A stretch of 44,574 nucleotides of DNA from positions 1 to 44,574 of the forward strand of contig CAJYSA010000066.1 in assembly GCA_913777325.1 (NCBI GenBank), given 5' to 3'. How positions within the stretch are numbered: position 1 is the first letter of the stretch; every line of letters begins with the position of its first letter. Shown one piece after another: positions 1 through 8,971 of this stretch. The DNA is from an uncultured Sphingomonas sp. (GTDB lineage: Bacteria > Pseudomonadota > Alphaproteobacteria > Sphingomonadales > Sphingomonadaceae). The position numbers and the translations under genes are program-made. The notes beneath the pieces were generated by a model. It was given only the letters and a program-made list of their open reading frames with translations. It was not told the DNA's origin and made no database searches.

Positions 1-242
1 CAACAAACAAACCGGACAATCGATCAATCCCGCTATCCCTAGCGAAAGACCGCTGTCCGTCCATGTGGCGACCTTCAGAACCGCGCCTCACCGGTGCGCC
101 CCGTCGGTGAACAGCCCTCTAAGGGGGCTTCCCCATACCGTCAAACACTTTTTGCAATTTTATGTCGCGCGCTTGGCAACCGACTGAAAGAACGCCGGTT
201 TTTCACGGGAAGCCTGACACATGCCCGTCATCTGGCCGCGAA
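1..242. other. Left-edge intergenic region
   Basis: No convincing gene was found in this first stretch. It is more AT-rich in places than the rest of the window. It contains a small stem (AGCCC around 114-118 against GGGCT around 125-129) and a promoter-like sequence pointing left off the window (listed separately). The next gene, the CBS protein, ends at 243 on the minus strand, so this region is downstream of it and presumably upstream of an unseen leftward gene. Confidence 0.5.
119..147 (-). promoter_or_regulatory. Possible leftward sigma-70 type promoter
   Basis: Read on the minus strand, TTGACG (the plus strand shows CGTCAA near 139-144) is followed by about 17 nt and then TAGAGG. The DNA just upstream is an A/T-rich stretch (TTTTTGCAATTTTA near 150-163 on plus) that could act as an UP element. 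This resembles a strong promoter reading out of the window. The target gene is not visible, so the call is tentative. Confidence 0.3.
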
Positions 243-677
243 TCACGCCTGCTGGATGTAGGCGCGCATCGCGTCGGCATCCGCTTCGATGCGGTCGATG
301 CGGTGTTTGACGAGGTCGCCGATGGAGACGATCCCGATCAGCCGCCCCTCTTCCACCACCGGAAGATGACGAATGCGGCGGTGGGTCATCAACGACAGTG
401 CCGCGAGGATCGAATCGTCGCGCGTGGCGGTGAGCGGTTCGGCGGTCATCACCTGCGCGAGGGGGATGGCGAGCAGCGTCGCGGCATCGCGATCGGCGAG
501 CAGGCGGATGACGTCGCGTTCGGAGAAGATACCGCGCACCGCTTGGTCACGATCGATGACGGGCACCGCGCCGATGCGGTGCGCGGCCAGCGCGGCGATC
601 GCCGCGGCGACGGGCTGGTCGGAGGAGAGCGACACGACGTCGGCCCCCTTCTGCGCGAGAATGGCTGCGATCGTCAT
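243..677 (-). CDS. CBS domain pair protein
   Basis: This 144-residue protein consists almost only of a tandem CBS (Bateman) module. The first CBS spans about residues 13-66 (RIGAVPVID, then GIFSERD) and the second about 76-131 (VMTAEPLTA, HLPVVEEGRLIGIVSIGDL). Such stand-alone pairs usually bind adenosine nucleotides or S-adenosylmethionine and sense energy state; no catalytic domain is fused here. It has no signal peptide or membrane segment, so it should be cytoplasmic. It lies downstream of the DUF4167 gene on the same strand, but a hairpin between them suggests separate transcription. The ligand and partner cannot be inferred from the sequence. Confidence 0.9.
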   Translation of the reverse strand: MTIAAILAQKGADVVSLSSDQPVAAAIAALAAHRIGAVPVIDRDQAVRGIFSERDVIRLLADRDAATLLAIPLAQVMTAEPLTATRDDSILAALSLMTHRRIRHLPVVEEGRLIGIVSIGDLVKHRIDRIEADADAMRAYIQQA

Positions 678-763
678 GATCCCCTCCCATGTAAACGCCC
701 GCGCTCTGCCGGCGCCGCTGCATCATCTCACGTTCGGGCACAAAGACAAGCCGCCACAACGCG

Positions 764-801
764 AACGGCCGGCGCTCCCCTCGGAGGGAACGCCGGCCGT
801 C
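764..801 (-). terminator. Hairpin after the DUF4167 gene
   Basis: An inverted repeat with long G/C arms (ACGGCCGGCG ... CGCCGGCCGT) and a short loop starts 23 bases beyond the DUF4167 stop codon. No long T-run follows on the minus strand, so termination strength is uncertain. It is the best candidate for ending that transcript. Confidence 0.5.
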
Positions 802-823
802 CGTAACGCAGCATCGAACCGCC

Positions 824-1573
824 TTATTCGGCGGCAGCGGCCTCCGCCGACGTGGCGCGGACGCGACGACGACGCGGCTTGGGCGCCTCCCCCTCCTCGG
901 CACCGCCCTCGACCGGGGCGCCGAGCGCAGGGGGCAGGCGATCGGCGTCGAAGGCCGGCGCGGCATCGGCGGCAACCGCCTCTTCGCGCGGCTTGCGGGC
1001 GCGACGGCGACGCGGCGCGGCATCCTCGTCCGCAGCCATGACCGGCGCATCACGCTCGACGGGCGCCGCCGCGACCGGCTGACGCTCCTCGGCCACCGGC
1101 TGGCGCTCCTCGCGCTGGCGATCGTAGCGGGGACGGTCGTCGCGCTGCGCCGGCTGACGCTGCTCGCGCTGGCGATCGCCGCGCGGCGCCTCGGCCTCGC
1201 TGAAGCGCGGCTGCTCCTCGGCGCGGATCGGATCGCCCTCGTCGCCGAAATCGTCGCCGTCGTCGAACTGGTCGAAATCGTCGCGCTGGCGGCGCATCGG
1301 CTGCTGGTCGTCCGAACGACCGCGCTGATCGGCGAGGACACGGAAATAATGGTCCGCGAACTGCAGATAATATTCGGTGTTCACGCGATCACCGGACATC
1401 TGCGCATCGCGCGCCATGTTCTTGTACTTCTCGAGCAGTTGGGCGGCATTACCGCGCGCGCGGCTGTCGATCCGGTTGCCACTGTCACGCTGCCCATGGC
1501 CGCCGCCGCCACCCTGACGCTGCTGGCCACCACCACGGCCGCGACGGCGACCGTTCTGACGGTTGTTGATCAA
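824..1573 (-). CDS. DUF4167 family protein (TTG start)
   Basis: The family is recognised by an N-terminal Arg/Gly-rich tract (MINNRQNGRRRGRGG) followed by a conserved helical block at about residues 37-80 (NAAQLLEKYKNMARDAQMSG, then DRVNTEYYLQFADHYFRVLAD). The remainder to residue 249 is low-complexity, with Arg/Gln/Asp-rich stretches and a basic RRRRARKP-type tail, and looks disordered. The longest frame opens at 1777 with unrelated sequence. The start was placed at TTG (1573) because the family begins at MINNRQNG and a purine-rich GAGGA lies about six bases upstream. The basic character suggests nucleic-acid binding, but the function is unknown. It sits downstream of prmC on the same strand, which is a recurrent alphaproteobacterial arrangement. 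Confidence 0.85.
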   Translation of the reverse strand: MINNRQNGRRRGRGGGQQRQGGGGGHGQRDSGNRIDSRARGNAAQLLEKYKNMARDAQMSGDRVNTEYYLQFADHYFRVLADQRGRSDDQQPMRRQRDDFDQFDDGDDFGDEGDPIRAEEQPRFSEAEAPRGDRQREQRQPAQRDDRPRYDRQREERQPVAEERQPVAAAPVERDAPVMAADEDAAPRRRRARKPREEAVAADAAPAFDADRLPPALGAPVEGGAEEGEAPKPRRRRVRATSAEAAAAE

Positions 1574-1807
1574 ATCACTGTCCTCGTCCTGGAACCAAAA
1601 CCGGCATTCGCTCCCGATGCACGGGTTGCAATCGTTCCCCGGCGCCGCCGATACTCGCGTACCGCGGGCCTGCCATGACCGCCGGACCGCAGCGGTTGAT
1701 GACGAAGGGAGGGCAGGCGCGCCATCCAACGCATGTCGGCCCTGCGCCGTCTCTAGACGCACGACCGACGTTCTCAAAGCGAAATGTTGGGGCGGACCGG
1801 GGCAAAA

Positions 1808-2626
1808 TCAACCCGTCACCACCAGACAGCGGTCGCGACCGCCCAGATCGCGACGGATGCTGACCGACAGGCCGCGCGCGCGGAACAAGGCTGCGGCGGA
1901 CTGCCCCTGTTCCGCGCCGATCTCCACGCAGGCGACACCGCCCGGCGCGATCAGCGCGTACAATTGCGCCGCGATCCGGCGGTAATCGTCCAGACCATCC
2001 GCGCCGGCGAACAGCGCGCCGGCGGGTTCGTAGCGGGCGACCTCGTCGGGCAGCACGGCATCGCTCTCGACATAGGGGGGGTTGGCGAGCACCAGGTCAA
2101 AGCGGGTGTCGATCCCCGCCGCCCAGTCCCCGACCCGGAAGCGCGCGCGATCGCCGAGTCCGAGCGCGGCGGCATTGCGCCGGGCATAATCGAGCGCGGT
2201 GTCCGAAGCATCGACGCCCTCCCCGCGCGCGCCCGGCCATTGATCGAGCGCGGCGAGCAACAGCGTGCCCGGACCGGTGCCGAGATCCAGCACGCGCGCC
2301 GGCCCCGGAGTGCCCGCGAAGTGATCGACCGCCACCTCGATCAGCGTCTCGCTGTCGGCGCGCGGGATCAGGACGCCGGGGCCGACCAGCAGGTCGATCG
2401 TCCAGAAGGCGCGGGTGCCGGTGATATAGGCGACCGGCTCCTGCGCCGCGCGGCGATCGACGAAGCCGGCGAAGGTGGCGGGCACATGCTGGTCGTCGAG
2501 GGTGAGCAGCAGCCGCTCGCGGGAGAGGCCGAGCGCGTGGGCGAGCAGCAACTCGGCGTCGAGCCGCGCGGTGTCGGAAAAGGCGAAGCGCCGGGCGGCG
2601 TCGCGGAGCGCGTCGCGCGGCGTCAT
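1808..2626 (-). CDS. prmC: Peptide chain release factor N5-glutamine methyltransferase
   Basis: PrmC methylates the glutamine of the GGQ motif of release factors RF1 and RF2, using S-adenosylmethionine. The 272-residue product has the N-terminal helical substrate-binding domain, a SAM-binding glycine motif (VLDLGTGPGT, residues 112-121) and the catalytic NPPY signature at 182-185. The longest frame extends further upstream, but that part is intergenic repeat sequence. The start was set at the ATG giving MTPRDALRDA, which fits the family length. Its substrate gene prfA lies directly upstream on the same strand. The ~490-base gap between them is filled with repeats, so co-transcription is plausible but not certain. 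Confidence 0.93.
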   Translation of the reverse strand: MTPRDALRDAARRFAFSDTARLDAELLLAHALGLSRERLLLTLDDQHVPATFAGFVDRRAAQEPVAYITGTRAFWTIDLLVGPGVLIPRADSETLIEVAVDHFAGTPGPARVLDLGTGPGTLLLAALDQWPGARGEGVDASDTALDYARRNAAALGLGDRARFRVGDWAAGIDTRFDLVLANPPYVESDAVLPDEVARYEPAGALFAGADGLDDYRRIAAQLYALIAPGGVACVEIGAEQGQSAAALFRARGLSVSIRRDLGGRDRCLVVTG

Positions 2627-2635
2627 GGCTGGCAC

Positions 2636-2786
2636 GCGAATGTTGAGACGCGGTCGTGGCTGCTCAACATTCGTGCGACGGGGGTCAACCGAGAAGCAAG
2701 ACGTTGTTTTCCGCGGCGCTTTTCCCCTGCGTTCGTCGAAACGGGGGGAGGCGTGGCGCGCGCGAATGTTGCGAATGTTGAGACGC
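2636..2786. repeat. GCGAATGTTGAGACGC repeats and inverted repeat
   Basis: CGAATGTTGA at 2637-2646 and TCAACATTCG at 2664-2673 form perfect 10-bp inverted arms around a 17-nt spacer. A second copy of GCGAATGTTGAGACGC lies at 2771-2786, directly preceded by another GCGAATGTT at 2762-2770, so the nonamer is tandem there. They occur only in this gap. They may be a dispersed repeat of the genome, but copies elsewhere cannot be checked here. Confidence 0.7.
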
Positions 2787-2862
2787 TGGCGCGATTTCTC
2801 ACCGTTGCGCGTCGGGCCATGGCGGGCGCGGCGCCCCACGCCGGGGTGGTCACCCGGACACG

Positions 2863-2890
2863 GTGGATTGCTTCGCTGCGCTCGCAATGA
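2863..2890. repeat. Half copy of the ~77-bp palindromic element
   Basis: This carries only the right arm of the intergenic palindrome found elsewhere in the window (GTGGATTGCTTCGCTGCG followed by CTCGCAATGA). The matching left arm is absent. It is best read as a truncated REP-like copy. Confidence 0.8.
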
Positions 2891-3115
2891 TGGAGGGGCA
2901 TGGGACGGTCCGTATATCGGGGAGAGGTGAGGATAGCGTGAAGCGTGGGGTGTAGGACAGCGATGCGGCGGCCCCCTCCCGTGGACTTGCTGTCGAAGCG
3001 GGCGCTTCAGATAGCGGCCTGACGAAGCCGCATTGCCGACCGGGTGGCGGCGGCCAACCATCGACCGGCCTGCCACGTCCCGTCGCGACGCACGACAAGC
3101 CAGCCTGCGCCGGTG

Positions 3116-4192
3116 CTACGCCTCGATACTGGCCAGCCGCTCCGCTTCGTCTTCCGCGATCAGCGCGCCGATCAGCTCGTCCATCTCGCCCGCCAGGATT
3201 TCGGGCAGCCGGTGGAGCGTCAGGTTGATGCGGTGATCGGTCACGCGGCCCTGCGGGAAATTATAGGTGCGGATCCGCTCCGACCGGTCGCCCGAGCCGA
3301 CCATCGCCTTGCGCGTGCCCGATCGTTCCGCGGCCAGCCGCTCGCGCTCCGCCTCGTAGAGCCGGGTGCGCAAGACCTTGAGTGCCTTGGCCTTGTTCTT
3401 GTGCTGCGACTTTTCGTCCTGCTGGATCACCACCAGCCCGGTCGGCAAATGGGTGATGCGCACCGCGCTGTCGGTGGTGTTGACCGACTGCCCGCCGGGG
3501 CCGGACGAGCGATAGACGTCGATGCGCAGATCCTTGGCCTCGTCGATCTGGACGTCGACCTCCTCGGCCTCGGGCAGGACCGCCACGGTTGCCGCCGAGG
3601 TGTGGATGCGCCCGCCGCTTTCGGTGACGGGCACGCGCTGGACACGGTGGACCCCGCTCTCGAACTTCAGCCGCGCGAACACGCCGCCGCCGGTGATCCC
3701 GATCACCGCTTCCTTAAAGCCACCCAGCTCCGCCTCGGAGGCGGAGATCAGCTCGACGCGCCAGCCCTGCGTCTCAGCATAACGCTGATACATGCGCAGC
3801 AGGTCGCCCGCGAACAGCGCCGCCTCGTCCCCGCCGGTGCCGGCGCGCACCTCGAGCATGGCCGAGCGCTGATCGGCGGCGTCGCGCGGGAGCAGCGCGA
3901 GCGCCAGCTTGCGATCCGCCGCCTCCAGCGCGTTGCGGTTGTCGCGGAGTTCCTCCTCGGCCATCGCGCGCAACTCGGCATCGGCATCGCCGGCCATATA
4001 GGCGAGGCTTTCGGCCTCCTGCCGCAGGCGCCGCACCTCGGTCGCGGCCTGCGCGACCGGCTCCAACTCGGCATATTCCTTCGACACCGCGACGAAGCGG
4101 TCACCGTCGAGGCTGCCGGTCGCCATCTGCGCGGCCAGTTCGTCGCGGCGCGCCTCGATCTGGCGGATGCGGTCGATCGAGATGGTGGTCAC
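3116..4192 (-). CDS. prfA: Peptide chain release factor 1
   Basis: RF1 recognises UAA and UAG stop codons and triggers peptidyl-tRNA hydrolysis. The 358-residue length is normal. The stop-codon-reading tripeptide is PVT at residues 188-190 (the PxT form of RF1, not the SPF of RF2), followed by [15 protein letters not shown]. The catalytic GGQ is at 233-235 within [16 protein letters not shown]. The N-terminal helical domain and the [16 protein letters not shown] block are also present. It starts with GTG at 4192, and this codon overlaps the hisS stop (GTGA), indicating translational coupling. PrmC, which modifies its GGQ glutamine, follows downstream. Confidence 0.97.
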   Translation of the reverse strand: MTTISIDRIRQIEARRDELAAQMATGSLDGDRFVAVSKEYAELEPVAQAATEVRRLRQEAESLAYMAGDADAELRAMAEEELRDNRNALEAADRKLALALLPRDAADQRSAMLEVRAGTGGDEAALFAGDLLRMYQRYAETQGWRVELISASEAELGGFKEAVIGITGGGVFARLKFESGVHRVQRVPVTESGGRIHTSAATVAVLPEAEEVDVQIDEAKDLRIDVYRSSGPGGQSVNTTDSAVRITHLPTGLVVIQQDEKSQHKNKAKALKVLRTRLYEAERERLAAERSGTRKAMVGSGDRSERIRTYNFPQGRVTDHRINLTLHRLPEILAGEMDELIGALIAEDEAERLASIEA

Positions 4193-5529
4193 TCAACGCC
4201 CCGCAGCAACCACGCATCCGAACCCGCCTGCCGGCTGTAATCAGGATCCTTAGAGAATGCCTCATAGATGCGCTGGGTAAGATCCGGCCTCATGCCGTCA
4301 GGCAAGCCGTAGCGAAGTTGAATGATGGCCGGATCGTCAGTCGCCAGTTCCTCAGCCGAAAGAGCTTCGTTCGGCTCCCAGCGACGCACATTTAGCCGCG
4401 CTACCGCCTCCGCCTTCGTCACGCGCTCAAATTGCTTTTTCGGCTTACCGTCGAACGGCCCGATCACAGAAATACCGTGCGCTCTAAGGAGATATGCAAT
4501 TCGTAGAAGAGCGCCCTTGGAGCGCCCGCTTTCGTCAATTAAGCCCACCTCCGGCCGCTCCGCCGCCGGTTCCTCCAGCAGCATCGCCAGCCGCTCGACG
4601 CCCGCCGCCCAGCCGACACCAGCGGTCGCCGGACCACCGAGGCTTTCGACCAGCCCGTCGTAGCGCCCGCCCGCCAGCACGGTGCCTTGCGCGCCGAGCC
4701 GGTCGGTGACGAATTCGAACGCGGTGTGGCGATAATAGTCCAGCCCGCGCACCAGCCGCTCGTTGCGCTGGAACGCGACGCCCGCCGCCTGCAATCCCTT
4801 CTGTACGCTCTCGAAGAACGCACCCGCCTCCGCGCTTATATAGGCGTCGATGCCCGGCGCGGCGTCGGCGATCGGGCGGTCGCGCGGATCCTTGCTGTCG
4901 AGGATGCGCAACGGATTCTTGTCGAGCCGCGTCAGGCTGTCCTCGCTCAGCTCGCCGCGATGGGCCATGAAATGCGCGACCAGCGCATCGCGCCATGCAT
5001 CGCGGGTCGCGGCATCGCCGAGCGTGTTGAGCTGGAGCGTCACCCCGTCGGCGACGCCCAGTTCGTGGAGCAACTGATCGGCGAGCGTCAGCAGCTCGAC
5101 GTCCGCCGCCGGCTCGGGGGCGCCGAGCACCTCGGCATCGATCTGGTGGAACTGACGATAGCGGCCCTTTTGCGGGCGTTCGTAGCGGAAGACCGCGCCG
5201 CTGGTGACCAGCTTCAAGGGCGCGAACTGCTGCCAGCCGTTGGTGATATAGGCGCGCGCGATCCCGGCGGTGAATTCGGGGCGCAGCGTGAGCAGGTCGT
5301 CGCCCTTGTCGGGGAAGGTGTACATTTCCTTCGACACGACATCGGTGGTCTCGCCGATCGAGCGCGCGAAGACCTGCGTATCCTCGAACACCGGCACCTC
5401 GACGCGTTCGAAGCAATAGAGGCGGCGGACGCGATCGAACGTGTCGAGCACATGCGCGAAGCGGCGCTGCTCGTCGCGGAAGATGTCCTGCGTGCCGCGC
5501 ACGCGCTGCGGGGTGGGAATACGGGCCAT
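4189..5529 (-). CDS. hisS: Histidyl-tRNA synthetase with atypical C-terminus
   Basis: A class II aminoacyl-tRNA synthetase of 446 residues. The core is canonical: motif 2 with the arginine loop ([18 protein letters not shown], 114-131), the histidine-binding signature ([13 protein letters not shown], 261-273) and the motif 3 region (LAGGRYDGL to GVERL, 285-313). The usual end is an anticodon-binding domain of alpha/beta fold. Here residues ~327-446 keep only a faint trace of it (a [15 protein letters not shown] segment at 361-375). They then continue into a segment ([17 protein letters not shown] to the end) that I do not recognise. The DNA for this part is noticeably less G/C-biased, with many A/T third positions. 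Start chosen at ATG 5529 ([17 protein letters not shown]). Overlaps prfA by 4 nt. Confidence 0.93.
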   Translation of the reverse strand: MARIPTPQRVRGTQDIFRDEQRRFAHVLDTFDRVRRLYCFERVEVPVFEDTQVFARSIGETTDVVSKEMYTFPDKGDDLLTLRPEFTAGIARAYITNGWQQFAPLKLVTSGAVFRYERPQKGRYRQFHQIDAEVLGAPEPAADVELLTLADQLLHELGVADGVTLQLNTLGDAATRDAWRDALVAHFMAHRGELSEDSLTRLDKNPLRILDSKDPRDRPIADAAPGIDAYISAEAGAFFESVQKGLQAAGVAFQRNERLVRGLDYYRHTAFEFVTDRLGAQGTVLAGGRYDGLVESLGGPATAGVGWAAGVERLAMLLEEPAAERPEVGLIDESGRSKGALLRIAYLLRAHGISVIGPFDGKPKKQFERVTKAEAVARLNVRRWEPNEALSAEELATDDPAIIQLRYGLPDGMRPDLTQRIYEAFSKDPDYSRQAGSDAWLLRGVE

Positions 5530-5581
5530 AAGAACGTGCGCATCTAGTCGCGGCGTCGCCCAAGCGCTAGCGGCTGTTCGC

Positions 5582-6232
5582 ATGGACGATCGCGTGCGCT
5601 GGTGGGGATTGGGACGACGCGTCGCGCCACCGCGCTTCGTGCTGTTCGCGGTGGTGGCGGCGGTGGCGATCGCCGCGCTGTGGCCGCCGCTGGGGCGCGG
5701 GCGCGCGACGATGGCGGGGTTCGATATCGCGACGGTCGTGTTCCTGCTGAGCATGATCCGGCTGCCGCGCCACGACAGCCCGGCGCAGATGCGCGTCGTG
5801 GCCCAGGCCAATGACGCCAACCGCACGCTGCTGCTGACGATCACCGCGGCGGTGATGCTGGTGATCCTGACCGCGGTGCACGAGGAATTGCAGGGGCGGC
5901 AAAGCGATCCGACGCGCGGGCTGGTGATCGTCACGCTGATGCTGGCATGGCTGTTTTCCAACACGGTCTATGCGCTGCATTACGCGCACCTGTTCTTCAT
6001 GCCCGGCGACGACGGGAAGGATGCGGGCGGGATCGACTTTCCGGGGACCGAGGCGCCTGACTATTGGGATTTCGTCTATTTCAGCTTCACGCTGGGGATG
6101 ACGTTCCAGACGTCCGACGTGACGATCCGGTCGGGCGCGGTGCGGCGCGTCGTGCTGGGGCAATGCCTGGCGGGGTTCGTCTTCAACCTGGGCGTGATCG
6201 CGTTCAGCATCAACGTGCTGGGCGCGAACTGA
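5582..6232 (+). CDS. DUF1345 family membrane protein
   Basis: A 216-residue predicted inner-membrane protein. Hydrophobic segments lie at about residues 18-36, 45-60, 82-100, 112-131 and 190-212, with a further weaker one near 163-177. The C-terminal half carries the conserved DUF1345 pattern: [13 protein letters not shown], then [20 protein letters not shown] and [10 protein letters not shown], then [20 protein letters not shown]. The function is unknown. The start was placed at ATG 5582 because upstream residues are antisense to hisS and not hydrophobic. Only 52 bases separate it from the divergent hisS start, so the two share a compact promoter region. Confidence 0.85.
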   Translation: MDDRVRWWGLGRRVAPPRFVLFAVVAAVAIAALWPPLGRGRATMAGFDIATVVFLLSMIRLPRHDSPAQMRVVAQANDANRTLLLTITAAVMLVILTAVHEELQGRQSDPTRGLVIVTLMLAWLFSNTVYALHYAHLFFMPGDDGKDAGGIDFPGTEAPDYWDFVYFSFTLGMTFQTSDVTIRSGAVRRVVLGQCLAGFVFNLGVIAFSINVLGAN

Positions 6233-6303
6233 CGAAAGAGGGCTGGACGCGGGGGGAAGCGGCTGGTTACTCAGGTCAGTCACCCTGCCCTATGGGAGCC
6301 CCG

Positions 6304-8226
6304 ATGATCCGTCGTTTCGCGTCCGCCGCCCTTCTCGCCTCCGTCGCGCTCACCCCGCTGGCCGCGCAGGTGCCCGCCGGCAACACCGCGCCGCAGCCGG
6401 TGCCGTTCACCGACACGATCCCCGCCGCGCGCGACGTGCGCTTCCCCGGCACCCTGCGCGTGCAGGTGGATGCCAGCGACCCCGAACAGGGCATCTTCCG
6501 CGTGCGCGAGACGATCCCGGTGCCGCAGGCCGGCCCGATGGTGCTGCTGTTCCCGAAATGGCTGCCGGGCGCGCATAGCCCGCGCGGCGAGATCGAGAAG
6601 CTGGCCGGCCTGATCGTGACCGCGGGCGGCAAGCGCATCGAATGGACGCGCGACCCGGTGGACGTCTACGCCTTCCACCTCGACGTGCCGGCGGGCGCGA
6701 AAACGATCGAGGCGCAGTTCCAGTTCATCTCCGCGACGCAGGCCAATCAGGGCCGGATCGCGATGACCCCGACGATGATCTCGCTCCAGCCCAATTCGGT
6801 CAGCCTGTATCCGGCGGGGTACTTCACCCGGCAGATCCCGGTGCAGATGACCGTGACCTATCCCGAGGGCTGGACCGCGGCGGGGGCGATCCCGGCGAAG
6901 AAGGCGGGTTCGACCTACACCTATGACACGACCAATTACGAGATCCTGGTCGATTCCCCGATGCTGGCGGGCAAGTACGGCAAGGTCTGGCCGCTGTCGC
7001 CGCGCGTCAACCTGAACGTCTTCGCCGACGACCCCGCCGAATTGGCCGCCACCCCCGAGCAGATCGCCGCGCACCAGCGGCTGGTCGACCAGGCCGCCAA
7101 GACGTTCGGCGCGCAGCACTACGACCATTACGAATTCCTGCTGTCGATCACCGACAAGCTGGGCGGGATCGGGCTGGAGCATCACCGATCGAGCGAGAAC
7201 GGCGTGACGCCGGGCTATTTCACGAAGTGGAACGAGGGGCCGGGACGCCGCAACCTGCTGCCGCACGAATTCACGCACAGCTGGGACGGCAAGTTCCGGC
7301 GCGGCGCGGACCTGTGGACGCCCGACTTCCGCACGCCGATGCGCGATTCGCTGCTGTGGGTGTACGAGGGGCAGACGCAATTCTGGGGCTATGTGCTCCA
7401 GGCGCGATCCGGCATGGTCAGCAAGCAGGACACGCTGGACCAGTACGCCGCGATCATGGCGCTGTACGACAGCCAGCCGGGGCGCCAGTGGCGCGCGCTG
7501 ATCGACACCACCAACGACCCGATCATCTCCGCGCGCCGCCCGAAGGGGTGGACGAGCTGGCAGCGCAGCGAGGATTATTACAACGAGGGGCTGCTCGTCT
7601 GGATGGACGTCGATTCGCTGCTGCGCGAGAAATCGGGCGGAACGAAGTCGATCGACGATTTCGCCAGGGCGTTCTTCGGGATCCGCGACGGCGACTGGGG
7701 CGAGGTGACCTATACGTTCGACGACGTGGCCAAGACGCTGAACGGGATCGTGCCGTGGGACTGGGCGGGCTATCTCCAGCGGCGCCTGACCGAACATGCC
7801 ACCGGCGCGCCGATCGAGGGGTTCGCGCGCAACGGATACCAGCTGATCTACACCGACACGCCGACGCCGTCGTTCAAGGCGGCGGAAACGAGCGCCAAAT
7901 CGACCAACCTGACCTATTCCGGGGGCATGGTGCTCGATGCCTCGGGCGAGCTGACCGGCGTCACCTGGAGCAGCCCGGCGTTCAAGGCCGGCTTTGCGGT
8001 GGGCGATCAGATCGTCGCGATCGATGGCGAGGCGTATAGCGCGGACCGGCTGAAGGCCGCGATCACCGCCGCCAAGGGCACCAAGACCCCGATCGCGCTG
8101 ACGGTAAAACAAGGCGATCGCTATCGCAGTGCAGCACTCGACTATCATAATGGCTTGCGTTACCCGCGACTTCAGAAGGTCGGCGCCGGTGACACCGGGC
8201 TCGATCGTCTTCTTGCGCCCCGTTGA
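6304..8226 (+). CDS. M61 family metallopeptidase with PDZ domain
   Basis: A 640-residue secreted peptidase of the M61 (glycyl aminopeptidase-like) family. A typical Sec signal peptide begins MIRRFASAALLASVALTPLAAQ. The zinc-binding HEFTH lies at residues 321-325, followed by an acidic helix (WVYEGQTQFWGY) that supplies the third ligand in this family. A PDZ domain lies near the C-terminus (about 545-610; SSPAFKAGFAVGDQIVAIDG). M61 enzymes remove N-terminal residues, often Gly or Ala, and probably act in the periplasm here. The start at 6304 gives a clean signal peptide; an ATG four codons earlier is possible. Pyrophosphatase follows in the same direction after 33 bases. Confidence 0.9.
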   Translation: MIRRFASAALLASVALTPLAAQVPAGNTAPQPVPFTDTIPAARDVRFPGTLRVQVDASDPEQGIFRVRETIPVPQAGPMVLLFPKWLPGAHSPRGEIEKLAGLIVTAGGKRIEWTRDPVDVYAFHLDVPAGAKTIEAQFQFISATQANQGRIAMTPTMISLQPNSVSLYPAGYFTRQIPVQMTVTYPEGWTAAGAIPAKKAGSTYTYDTTNYEILVDSPMLAGKYGKVWPLSPRVNLNVFADDPAELAATPEQIAAHQRLVDQAAKTFGAQHYDHYEFLLSITDKLGGIGLEHHRSSENGVTPGYFTKWNEGPGRRNLLPHEFTHSWDGKFRRGADLWTPDFRTPMRDSLLWVYEGQTQFWGYVLQARSGMVSKQDTLDQYAAIMALYDSQPGRQWRALIDTTNDPIISARRPKGWTSWQRSEDYYNEGLLVWMDVDSLLREKSGGTKSIDDFARAFFGIRDGDWGEVTYTFDDVAKTLNGIVPWDWAGYLQRRLTEHATGAPIEGFARNGYQLIYTDTPTPSFKAAETSAKSTNLTYSGGMVLDASGELTGVTWSSPAFKAGFAVGDQIVAIDGEAYSADRLKAAITAAKGTKTPIALTVKQGDRYRSAALDYHNGLRYPRLQKVGAGDTGLDRLLAPR

Positions 8227-8235
8227 CGCGGGGCG
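8216..8235 (+). terminator. Short hairpin over the M61 peptidase stop codon
   Basis: CGCCCCG (8216-8222) and CGGGGCG (8229-8235) pair around a six-base loop containing the stop codon. No poly-T follows. It could be a weak terminator or attenuator between the peptidase and ppa, or chance in G/C-rich sequence. Confidence 0.3.
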
Positions 8236-8259
8236 TTCGCACCTCACGAGGGGAAGAGC

Positions 8260-8838
8260 ATGCGTATCGACCTGATCCCGGTGGGCAAGAGCCCGCCCGA
8301 CGACCTCAACGTCGTGATCGAAGTGCCGACCGGCGGCGAGCCGGTGAAGTATGAATTCGACAAGGCGTCGGGCGCGTTGTTCGTCGACCGTATCCTGCAC
8401 ACGCCGATGCGCTATCCGGCGAACTACGGCTTCGTGCCGCACACGCTGTCGCCCGACGGCGATCCGCTCGACGCGCTGGTCGTCGCGCGCTCGCCGTTCA
8501 TCCCGGGCTGCGTCGTGCGTGCGCGCCCGATCGCGGTGCTGAACCTGGAAGACGAGGCCGGCGGCGACGAGAAGCTGGTGTGCGTGCCGGTCGATTCGAC
8601 CTTTCCGTATTATGCCAACGTCGGCGAAAAGGACGACCTGCCCGAGATCGTCTTCGCGCAGATCGAGCACTTCTTCACCCACTACAAGGATCTGGAGAAG
8701 AAGAAGTGGGTGCGCATCGGCACCTGGGGCGACCGCGAGGAAGCGCGCCGGATCGTGATCGAGGCGATCGAGCGCTACGAAGCCGCCAAGGCCGAGGGCG
8801 AGGAACCGCACGACCACGACGTGCCGGGTCGCGCGTAA
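8260..8838 (+). CDS. ppa: Inorganic pyrophosphatase
   Basis: A 192-residue family I soluble pyrophosphatase, which hydrolyses diphosphate to phosphate and so drives biosynthetic reactions. The acidic metal-binding signature DGDPLDAL is present, preceded by the RYPANYGFVPHTL block and followed by VPVDSTFPYYANV. The length is normal for the family. The ATG at 8260 is preceded by GAGGGGAAG, a good ribosome binding site. The C-terminus (EPHDHDVPGRA) is short and charged. It is cytoplasmic and acts as an oligomer in known relatives. Confidence 0.96.
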   Translation: MRIDLIPVGKSPPDDLNVVIEVPTGGEPVKYEFDKASGALFVDRILHTPMRYPANYGFVPHTLSPDGDPLDALVVARSPFIPGCVVRARPIAVLNLEDEAGGDEKLVCVPVDSTFPYYANVGEKDDLPEIVFAQIEHFFTHYKDLEKKKWVRIGTWGDREEARRIVIEAIERYEAAKAEGEEPHDHDVPGRA

Positions 8839-8899
8839 GCCGAGCTGTCCCCGCCTTGCCGTTGAGAGAGTGATCCGCCCGGCTTGAAGTATCGGCGTG

Positions 8900-8917
8900 C
8901 TCCTGCGCACGCAGGAG
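8900..8917. repeat. CTCCTGC hairpin repeat
   Basis: CTCCTGC (8900-8906), GCAC loop and GCAGGAG (8911-8917) form a perfect stem. Short hairpins of this CTCCTGCG type are common between genes in sphingomonads, to my knowledge. Its position between the converging ppa and TfoX-like genes would suit a bidirectional transcription end. Confidence 0.55.
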
Positions 8918-8971
8918 TACGGTTCAACGCTGCTGGATCGAACCCTGGGCAGGGCGGGGCATTGCAACCAT

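Larger units (their letters stand above)
2627..3115. other. Repeat-bearing gap between prmC and prfA
   Basis: No gene was supported in this 489-base interval. It holds copies of a GCGAATGTTGAGACGC motif and half of the ~77-bp palindromic element (listed separately). Frames here encode only low-complexity or Arg-rich peptides on both strands. The gap interrupts an otherwise tight hisS-prfA-prmC gene set and looks like an accumulation site for dispersed repeats. Confidence 0.6.

Noticed and set aside
1784-2890. Long plus-strand open frame antisense to prmC
   Set aside because: It is the shadow of prmC in G/C-rich DNA; the product is Arg/Gly/Ala-rich with no recognisable domain.
3044-4240. 398-codon plus-strand open frame antisense to prfA
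   Set aside because: The minus-strand frame is clearly RF1 with PVT and GGQ motifs; the antisense product has no family features.
6280-8967. 895-codon minus-strand open frame over the M61 peptidase and ppa
   Set aside because: Both real genes on the plus strand have catalytic motifs; the antisense frame reads through a REP-free G/C-rich region without stops by composition alone.
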